Of a DNA stretch of 64,000 nt, positions 50,901-61,900 are shown piece after piece. The position numbers and the translations under genes are program-made. Source of the DNA: Siphonodentalium dalli. Its lineage: Eukaryota > Mollusca > Scaphopoda > Gadilida > Siphonodentaliidae. Within the stretch, counting starts at the first letter, position 1; each line of letters opens with the position of its first letter. The notes below the pieces were generated by a model that was not told the origin of the DNA, did not search any database, and saw nothing but the letters and a program-made list of their open reading frames with translations. The stretch covers positions 163,827,465 through 163,891,464 of the forward strand of contig CP136068.1 in NCBI GenBank assembly GCA_032622095.1, in the 5' to 3' direction.

Positions 50901-53900
50901 CCGGGTGGCATCGGGCTCGTATTCCGGATGACAGACCAACTTACACCGGGTGGCATCGGGCTCGTATTCCGGACGACAGACCAACTTACACCGGGTGGCA
51001 TCGGGCTCGTATTCCGGAAGACAGACCAACTTACACCGGGTGGCATCGGACTCATATTCCGGATGACAGACCAACTTACATCGGGTGGCATCGGGCTCGT
51101 ATTCCGGATGACAGACCAACTTCCACCGGGTGGCATCGGGCTCGTACTCCGGATGACAGACCAAATTACACCGGGTGGCATCGGGCTCGTATTCCGGATG
51201 ACAGACCAACTTACACCGGGTGGCATCGGGCTCCTATTCCGGATGACAGACCAACTTACACCGGGTGGCATCGGGCTCATATTCCGGATGCCAGATCAAC
51301 TTACACCGGGTGGCATCGGGCTCGTATTCCGGATGCCAGACCAACTTACACCGTGTGGCATCGGGCTCGTATTCCGGACGACAGACCAACTTACACCGGG
51401 TGCCATCGGACTCCTATTCCGGATGACAGACCAACTTACACCGGGTGGCATCGGGCTCGCATTCCGGATGACAGACCAACTTACACCGGGTGGCATCGGG
51501 CTCGTATTCCGGATGACAGACCAACTTACACCGGGTGGCATCGGGCTCGCATTCCGGATGACAGACCAACTTACACCGGGTGGCATCGGGCTCGTATTCC
51601 GGATGACAGACAAACTTACACCGGGTGGCATCGGGCTCGTATTCCGGATGACAGACCAACTTACACCGGGTGGCATCGGGCTTGTATTCCGGACGACAGA
51701 CCAACTTACACCGGGTGGCATCGGGCTCGTATTCCGGACGCCAGACCAACTTACACCGGGTGGCATCGGGCTCGTATTCCGGATGGCAGAACAACGTGCG
51801 ACGGGTGGCATCGGGCTCGTATTCCGGACGACAGACCAACTTACACCGGGTGGCATCTGGCTCGTATTCCGGATGCCAGACCAACTTACATCGGGTGGCA
51901 TCGGGCTCGTATTCCGGACGACAGACCAACTTACACCGGGTGGCATCGGGCTCGTATTCCGGACGACAGACCAACTTACACCGGGTGGCATCGGGCTCAT
52001 ATTTCGGATGACAGACCAACTTACACCGGGTGGCATCGGGCTCGTATTCCGGACGCCAGACCAACTTACACCGAGTGGCATCGGGCTCGTATTCCGGACG
52101 CCAGACCAACTTACACCGGGTGGCATCGGGCTCATATTCCGGATGACAGACCAACTTACACCGGGTGGCATCGGGCTCATATTCCGGATGACAAACCAAC
52201 TTACACCGGGTGGCATCGGGCTCGTATTCCGGATGACAGACCAACTTACACCGGGTGGCATCGGGCTCGTATTCCGGATGACAGACCAACTTACACCGGG
52301 TGGCATCGGGCTCGTATTCCGGACGCCAGACCAACTTACACCGGGTGGCATCGGGCTCGTATTCCGGACGCCAGACCAACTTACACCGGGTGGCATCGGG
52401 CTCGTATTCCGGATGACAGACCAACTTACACCGGGTGGCATCGGGCTCGTATTCCGGATAACAGACCAACTTACACCGGGTGGCATCGGGCTCGTATTCC
52501 GGACAACAGACCAACTTACACCGGGTGGCATCGGGCTCATATTTCGGATGACAGACCAACTTACACCGGGTGGCATCGGGCTCGTATTCCGGATGCCATA
52601 CCAACTTACACCGTGTGGCATCGGGCTCGTATTCCGGACGACAGACCAACTTACACCGGGTGCCATCGGACTCCTATTCCGGATGACAGACCAACTTACA
52701 CCGGGTGGCATCGGGCTCGCATTCCGGATGACAGACCAACTTACACCGGGTGGCATCGGGCTCGTATTCCGGATGACAGACCAACTTACACCGGGTGGCA
52801 TCGGGCTCGCATTCCGGATGACAGACCAACTTACACCGGGTGGCATCGGGCTCGTATTCCGGATGACAGACAAACTTACACCGGGTGGCATCGGGCTCGT
52901 ATTCCGGACGACAGACCAACTTACACCGGGTGGCATCGGGCTCGTATTCCGGATGACAGACCAACTTACACCGGGTGGCATCTGGCTCGTATTCCGGATG
53001 CCAGACCAACTTACATCGGGTGGCATCGGGCTCGTATTCCGGATGACAGACCAACTTACACCGGGTGGCATCGGGCTCGTATTCCGGACGACAGACCAAC
53101 TTACACCGGGTGGCATCGGGCTCATATTTCGGATGACAGACCAACTTACACCGGGTGGCATCGGGCTCGTATTCCGGACGCCAGACCAACTTACACCGGG
53201 TGGCATCGGGCTCGTATTCCGGACGCCAGACCAACTTACACCGGGTGGCATCGGGCTCATATTCCGGATGACAGACCAACTTACACCGGGTGGCATCGGG
53301 CTCATATTCCGGATGACAAACCAACTTACACCGGGTGGCATCGGGCTCGTATTCCGGATGACAGACCAACTTACACCGGGTGGCATCGGGCTCGTATTCC
53401 GGATGACAGACCAACTTACACCGGGTGGCATCGGGCTCGTATTCCGGACGCCAGACCAACTTACACCGGGTGGCATCGGGCTCGTATTCCGGACGCCAGA
53501 CCAACTTACACCGGGTGGCATCGGGCTCGTATTCCGGATGACAGACCAACTTACACCGGGTGGCATCGGGCTCGTATTCCGGATGACAGACCAACTTACA
53601 CCGGGTGGCATCGGGCTCGTATTCCGGACGACAGACCAACTTACACCGGGTGGCATCGGGCTCGTATTCCGGACGACAGACCAACTTACACCGGGTGGCA
53701 TCGGACTCATATTCCGGATGACAGACCAACTTACACCGGGTGGCATCGGGCTCGTATTCCGGATGACAGACCAACTTACACCGGGTGGCATCGGGCTCGT
53801 ATTCCGGATGACAGACCAACTTACACCGGGTGGCATCGGGCTCGTATTCCGGATGACAGACAAACTTACACCGGGTGGCATCGGGCTCGTATTCCGGACG

Positions 53901-54912
53901 ACAGACCAACTTACACCGGGTGGCATCGGGCTCGTATTCCGGACGACAGACCAACTTACACCGGGTGGCATCGGGCTCGTATTCCGGACGACAGACCAAC
54001 TTACACCGGGTGGCATCGGGCTCGTATTCCGGACGACAGACCAACTTACACCGTGTGGCATCGGGCTCGTATTCCGGACGACAGACCAACTTACATCGGG
54101 TGCCATCGGACTCCTATTCCGGATGACAGACCAACTTACACCGGGTGGCATCGGGCTCGCATTCCGGATGACAGACCAACTTACACCGGGTGGCATCGGG
54201 CTCGTATTCCGGACGCCAGACCAACTTACACCGGGTGGCATCGGGCTCGTATTCCGGATGACAGACAAACTTACACCGGGTGGCATCGGGCTCGTATTCC
54301 GGACGACAGACCAACTTACACCGGGTGGCATCGGGCTCGTATTCCGGACGACAGACCAACTTACACCGGGTGGCATCGGGCTCGTATTCCGGATGACAGA
54401 CCAACTTACACCGGGTGGCATCGGGCTCGTATTCCGGACGACAGACCAACTTACACCGGGTGGCATCGGGCTCGTATTCCGGATGGCAGACCAACGTGCG
54501 ACGGGTGGCATCGGGCTCGTATTCCGGACGACAGACCAACTTACACCGGGTGGCATCGGGCTCGTATTCCGGACGACAGACCAACTTACACCGGGTGGCA
54601 TCGGGCTCGTATTCCGGATGACAGACAAACTTACACCGGGTGGCATCGGGCTCGTATTCCGGACGACAGACCAACTTACACCGGGTTGCATCGGGCTCGT
54701 ATTCCGGATGACAGACCAACTTACACCGGGTGGCATCGGGCTCGTATTCCGGACGACAGACCAACTTACACCGGTGGCATCGGGCTCGTATTCCGGATGG
54801 CAGACCAACGTGCGACGGGTGGCATCGTGCTCGTATTCCGGACGACAGACCAACTTACACCGGGTGGCATCGGGCTCGTATTCCGGATGACAGACCAACT
54901 TACACCGGGTGG
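45847..54912 (+). repeat. Higher-order duplication, offset 6,813 bp
   Basis: Block 45,847-48,099 recurs at 52,660-54,912. Both are 2,252 bp from the GTGCCATCGG marker to the GGCACCGGG junction, with the same order of CATCTGG, CTCATATTTCGG, GACAAACC, CCGTGTGG, ACGTGCGACGGG, GGTTGC and ACCGGTGG variants. Downstream of the junction the spacing to the next junction differs, 2,664 bp after the first and 2,169 bp after the second. The 495-bp difference equals 11 monomers, so one copy has gained or lost units since the duplication. Confidence 0.8.
47955..48110. repeat. Compensated frameshift block (first of five copies)
   Basis: A unit with ACCGGTGG (one G lost) is followed about 140 bp later by a 10-bp insertion producing GGCACCGGGTGG, net +9, so the 45-bp phase is shifted and then brought back to a multiple of three. 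Between the two indels lie an ACGTGCGACGGG unit and CATCGTGCTCG. The same set occurs with junctions at 48,099, 50,763, 54,912, 57,081 and 61,093. In the minus strand the open frame switches from the TSPMPPGVSWS phase to YEPDATRCKLV and back. Confidence 0.85.
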
Positions 54913-55929
54913 CACCGGGTGGCATCGGGCTCATATTCCGGATGACAGACCAACTTACACCGGGTGGCATCGGGCTCATATTCCGGATGACAGACCAACT
55001 TACACCGGGTGGCATCGGGCTCCTATTCCGGATGACAGACCAACTTACACCGGGTGGCATCGGGCTCGTATTCCGGATGACAGACCAACTTACACCGGGT
55101 GGCATCGGGCTCGTATTCCGGATAACAGACCAACTTACACCGGGTGGCATCGGGCTCGTATTCCGGACAACAGACCAACTTACACCGGGTGGCATCGGGC
55201 TCATATTTCGGATGACAGACCAACTTACACCGGGTGGCATCGGGCTCGTATTCCGGATGCCATACCAACTTACACCGTGTGGCATCGGGCTCGTATTCCG
55301 GACGACAGACCAACTTACACCGGGTGCCATCGGACTCCTATTCCGGATGACAGACCAACTTACACCGGGTGGCATCGGGCTCGCATTCCGGATGACAGAC
55401 CAACTTACACCGGGTGGCATCGGGCTCGTATTCCGGATGACAGACCAACTTACACCGGGTGGCATCGGGCTCGCATTCCGGATGACAGACCAACTTACAC
55501 CGGGTGGCATCGGGCTCGTATTCCGGATGACAGACAAACTTACACCGGGTGGCATCGGGCTCGTATTCCGGACGACAGACCAACTTACACCGGGTGGCAT
55601 CGGGCTCGTATTCCGGATGACAGACCAACTTACACCGGGTGGCATCTGGCTCGTATTCCGGATGCCAGACCAACTTACATCGGGTGGCATCGGGCTCGTA
55701 TTCCGGATGACAGACCAACTTACACCGGGTGGCATCGGGCTCGTATTCCGGACGACAGACCAACTTACACCGGGTGGCATCGGGCTCATATTTCGGATGA
55801 CAGACCAACTTACACCGGGTGGCATCGGGCTCGTATTCCGGACGCCAGACCAACTTACACCGGGTGGCATCGGGCTCGTATTCCGGACGCCAGACCAACT
55901 TACACCGGGTGGCATCGGGCTCGTATTCC

Positions 55930-58900
55930 GGATGACAGACCAACTTACACCGGGTGGCATCGGGCTCGTATTCCGGATGACAGACCAACTTACACCGGGT
56001 GGCATCGGGCTCGTATTCCGGATGACAGACAAACTTACACCGGGTGGCATCGGGCTCGTATTCCGGACGACAGACCAACTTACACCGGGTGGCATCGGGC
56101 TCGTATTCCGGACGACAGACCAACTTACACCGGGTGGCATCGGGCTCGTATTCCGGACGACAGACCAACTTACACCGGGTGGCATCGGGCTCGTATTCCG
56201 GACGACAGACCAACTTACACCGTGTGGCATCGGGCTCGTATTCCGGACGACAGACCAACTTACATCGGGTGCCATCGGACTCCTATTCCGGATGACAGAC
56301 CAACTTACACCGGGTGGCATCGGGCTCGCATTCCGGATGACAGACCAACTTACACCGGGTGGCATCGGGCTCGTATTCCGGACGCCAAACCAACTTACAC
56401 CGGGTGGCATCGGGCTCGTATTCCGGATGACAGACAAACTTACACCGGGTGGCATCGGGCTCGTATTCCGGACGACAGACCAACTTACACCGGGTGGCAT
56501 CGGGCTCGTATTCCGGACGACAGACCAACTTACACCGGGTGGCATCGGGCTCGTATTCCGGATGACAGACCAACTTACACCGGGTGGCATCGGGCTCGTA
56601 TTCCGGACGACAGACCAACTTACACCGGGTGGCATCGGGCTCGTATTCCGGATGGCAGACCAACGTGCGACGGGTGGCATCGGGCTCGTATTCCGGACGA
56701 CAGACCAACTTACACCGGGTGGCATCGGGCTCGTATTCTGGACGACAGACCAACTTACACCGGGTGGCATCGGGCTCGTATTCCGGATGACAGACAAACT
56801 TACACCGGGTGGCATCGGGCTCGTATTCCGGACGACAGACCAACTTACACCGGGTTGCATCGGGCTCGTATTCCGGATGACAGACCAACTTACACCGGGT
56901 GGCATCGGGCTCGTATTCCGGACGACAGACCAACTTACACCGGTGGCATCGGGCTCGTATTCCGGATGGCAGACCAACGTGCGACGGGTGGCATCGTGCT
57001 CGTATTCCGGACGACAGACCAACTTACACCGGGTGGCATCGGGCTCGTATTCCGGATGACAGACCAACTTACACCGGGTGGCACCGGGTGGCATCGGGCT
57101 CATATTCCGGATGACAGACCAACTTACACCGGGTGGCATCGGGCTCATATTCCGGATGACAGACCAACTTACACCGGGTGGCATCGGGCTCATATTCCGG
57201 ATGACAGACCAACTTACACCGGGTGGCATCGGGCTCGTATTCCGGATGACAGACCAACTTACACCGGGTGGCATCGGGCTCGTATTCCGGACGACAGACC
57301 AACTTACACCGGGTGGCATCGGGCTCGTATTCCGGAAGACAGACCAACTTACACCGGGTGGCATCGGACTCATATTCCGGATGACAGACCAACTTACATC
57401 GGGTGGCATCGGGCTCGTATTCCGGATGACAGACCAACTTCCACCGGGTGGCATCGGGCTCGTACTCCGGATGACAGACCAACTTACACCGGGTGGCATC
57501 GGGCTCGTATTCCGGATGACAGACCAACTTACACCGGGTGGCATCGGGCTCCTATTCCGGATGACAGACCAACTTACACCGGGTGGCATCGGGCTCATAT
57601 TCCGGATGCCAGATCAACTTACACCGGGTGGCATCGGGCTCGTATTCCGGATGCCAGACCAACTTACACCGGGTGGCATCGGTCTCGTATTCCGACGCCA
57701 GACCAACTTACACCGGGTGGCATCGGGCTCGTATTCCGGATGACAGACCAACTTACACCGGGTGGCATCGGGCTCGTATTCCGGACGCCAGACCAACTTA
57801 CACCGGGTGGCATCGGGCTCGTATTCCGGACGCCAGACCAACTTACACCGGGTGGCATCGGGCACGTATTCCGGATGACAGACCAACTTACACCGGGTGG
57901 CATCGGGCTCGTATTCCGGATGACAGACCAACTTACACCGGGTGGCATCGGGCTCGTATTCCGGACGACAGACCAACTTACACCGGGTGGCATCGGGCTC
58001 GTATTCCGGACGACAGACCAACTTACACCGGGTGGCATCGGACTCATATTCCGGATGACAGACCAACTTACACCGGGTGGCATCGGGCTCGTATTCCGGA
58101 TGACAGACCAACTTACACCGGGTGGCATCGGGCTCGTATTCCGGATGACAGACCAACTTACACCGGGTGGCATCGGGCTCGTATTCCGGATGACAGACAA
58201 ACTTACACCGGGTGGCATCGGGCTCGTATTCCGGACGACAGACCAACTTACACCGGGTGGCATCGGGCTCGTATTCCGGACGACAGACCAACTTACACCG
58301 GGTGGCATCGGGCTCGTATTCCGGACGACAGACCAACTTACACCGGGTGGCATCGGGCTCGTATTCCGGACGACAGACCAACTTACACCGGGTGGCATCG
58401 GGCTCGTATTCCGCACGACAGACAAACTTACACCGGGTGGCATCGGGCTCGTATTCCGGACGACAGACCAACTTACACCGGGTGGCATCGGGCTCGTATT
58501 CCGGACGACAGACCAACTTACACCGGGTGGCATCGGGCTCGTATTCCGGACGACAGACCAACTTACACCGGGTGGCATCGGGCTCGTATTCCGGATGCCA
58601 GACCAACTTACACCGGGTGGCATCGGGCTCGTATCCGGACGACAGACCAACTTACACCGGGTGCCATCGGACTCCTATTACGGATGACAGACCAACTTAC
58701 ACCGGGTGGCATCGGGCTCGCATTCCGGATGACAGACCAACTTACACCGGGTGGCATCGGGCTCGTATTCCGGACGCCAGACCAACTTACACCGGGTGGC
58801 ATCGGGCTCGTATTCCGGATGACAGACAAACTTACACCGGGTGGCATCGGGCTCGTATTCCGGACGACAGACCAACTTACACCGGGTGGCATCGGGCTTG

Positions 58901-61900
58901 TATTCCGGACGACAGACCAACTTACACCGGGTGGCATCGGGCTCGTATTCCGGATGACAGACCAACTTACACCGGGTGGCATCGGGCTCGTATTCCGGAC
59001 GACAGACCAACTTACACCGGGTGGCATCGGGCTCGTATTCCGGATGGCAGAACAACGTGCGACGGGTGGCATCGGGCTCGTATTCCGGACGACAGACCAA
59101 CTTACACCGGGTGGCATCGGGCTCGTATTCCGGACGACAGACCAACTTACACCGGGTGGCATCGGGCTCGTATTCCGGACGACAGACCAACTTACACCGG
59201 GTGGCATCGGGCTCGTATTCCGGACGACATACCAACTTACACCGGGTGGCATCGGGCTCGTATTCCGGACGACATACCAACTTACACCGGGTGGCATCGG
59301 ACTCGTATTCCGGACGACAGACCAACTTACACCGGGTGGCATCGGGCTCGTATTCCGGACGACAGACCAACTTACACCGGGTGGCATCGGGCTCGTATTC
59401 CGGACGACAGACCAACTTACACCGGGTGGCATCGGGCTCGTATTCCGGATGCCAGACCAACTTACACCGGGTGGCATCGGGCTCGTAATCCGGACGACAG
59501 ACCAACTTACACCGGGTGACATCGGACTCATATTCCGGATGACAGACCAACTTACACCGGGTGGCATCGGGCTCGCATTCCGGATGACAGACCAACTTAC
59601 ACCGGGTGGCATCGGGCTCGTATTCCGGATGACAGACCAACTTACACCGGCTGGCATCGGGCTCGTATTCCGGATGACAGACAAACTTACACCGGGTGGC
59701 ATCGGGCTCGTATTCCGGACGACAGACCAACTTACACCGGGTGGCATCGGGCTCGTATTCCGGATGACAGACCAACTTACACCGGGTGGCATCGGGCTCG
59801 TATTCCGGATGACAGACCAACTTACACCGGGTGGCATCGGGCTCGTATTCCGGACGACAGACCAACTTACACCGGGTGGCATCGGACTCATATTCCGGAT
59901 GACAGACCAACTTACACCGGGTGGCATCGGGCTCGTATTCCGGATGACAGACCAACTTACACCGGGTGGCATCGGGCTCGTATTCCGGATGACAGACCAA
60001 CTTACACCGGGTGGCATCGGGCTCGTATTCCGGATGACAGACAAACTTACACCGGGTGGCATCGGGCTCGTATTCCGGACGACAGACCAACTTACACCGG
60101 GTGGCATCGGGCTCGTATTCCGGACGACAGACCAACTTACACCGGGTGGCATCGGGCTCGTATTCCGGACGACAGACCAACTTACACCGGGTGGCATCGG
60201 GCTCGTATTCCGGACGACAGACCAACTTACACCGTGTGGCATCGGGCTCGTATTCCGGACGACAGACCAACTTACACCGGGTGCCATCGGACTCCTATTC
60301 CGGATGACAGACCAACTTACACCGGGTGGCATCGGGCTCGCATTCCGGATGACAGACCAACTTACACCGGGTGGCATCGGGCTCGTATTCCGGACGCCAG
60401 ACCAACTTACACCGGGTGGCATCGGGCTCGTATTCCGGATGACAGACAAACTTACACCGGGTGGCATCGGGCTCGTATTCCGGACGACAGACCAACTTAC
60501 ACCGGTTGGCATCGGGCTCGTATTCCGGACGACAGACCAACTTACACCGGGTGGCATCGGGCTCGTATTCCGGATGACAGACCAACTTACAACGGGTGGC
60601 ATCGGGCTCGTATTCCGGACGACAGACCAACTTACACCGGGTGGCATCGGGCTCGTATTCCGGATGGCAGACCAACGTGCGACGGGTGGCATCGGGCTCG
60701 TATTCCGGACGACAGACCAACTTACACCGGGTGGCATCGGGCTCGTATTCCGGACGACAGACCAACTTACACCGGGTGGCATCGGGCTCGTATTCCGGAT
60801 GACAGACAAACTTACACCGGGTGGCATCGGGCTCGTATTCCGGACGACAGACCAACTTACACCGGGTTGCATCGGGCTCGTATTCCGGATGACAGACCAA
60901 CTTACATCGGGTGGCATCGGGCTCGTATTCCGGACGACAGACCAACTTACACCGGTGGCATCGGGCTCGTATTCCGGATCGCAGACCAACGTGCGACGGG
61001 TGGCATCGTGCTCGTATTCCGGACGACAGACCAACTTACACCGGGTGGCATCGGGCTCGTATTCCGGATGACAGACCAACTTACACCGGGTGGCACCGGG
61101 TGGCATCGGGCTCATATTCCGGATGACAGACCAACTTACACCGGGTGGCATCGGGCTCATATTCCGGATGACAGACCAACTTACACCGGGTGGCATCGCG
61201 CTCATATTCCGGATGACAGACCAACTTACACCGGGTGGCATCGGGCTCGTATTCCGGATGACAGACCAACTTACACCGGGTGGCATCGGGCTCGTATTCC
61301 GGACGACAGACCAACTTACACCGGGTGGCATCGGGCTCGTATTCCGGAAGACAGACCAACTTACACCGGGTGGCATCGGACTCATATTCCGGATGACAGA
61401 CCAACTTACACCGGGTGGCATCGGGCTCGTATTCCGGATGACAGACCAACTTCCACCGGGTGGCATCGGGCTCGTACTCCGGATGACAGACCAACTTACA
61501 CCGGGTGGCATCGGGCTCGTATTCCGGATGACAGACCAACTTACACCGGGTGGCATCGGGCTCCTATTCCGGATGACAGACCAACTTACACCGGGTGGCA
61601 TCGGGCTCATATTCCGGATGCCAGATCAACTTACACCGGGTGGCATCGGGCTCGTATTCCGGATGCCAGACCAACTTACACCGGGTGGCATCGGTCTCGT
61701 ATTCCGACGCCAGACCAACTTACACCGGGTGGCATCGGGCTCGTATTCCGGATGACAGACCAACTTACACCGGGTGGCATCGGGCTCGTATTCCGGACGC
61801 CAGACCAACTTACACCGGGTGGCATCGGGCTCGTATTCCGGACGCCAGACCAACTTACACCGGGTGGCATCGGGCTCGTATTCCGGATGACAGACCAACT

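Noticed and set aside
35219-51280. A 5,353-codon minus-strand open frame as a giant repetitive protein gene
   Set aside because: It consists entirely of the 45-bp repeat, begins and ends within repeat units, overlaps equally long frames on the plus strand, switches frame at shared indels, and its variants change residues in every frame. No unique terminal domains, signal peptide or splice structure are visible.
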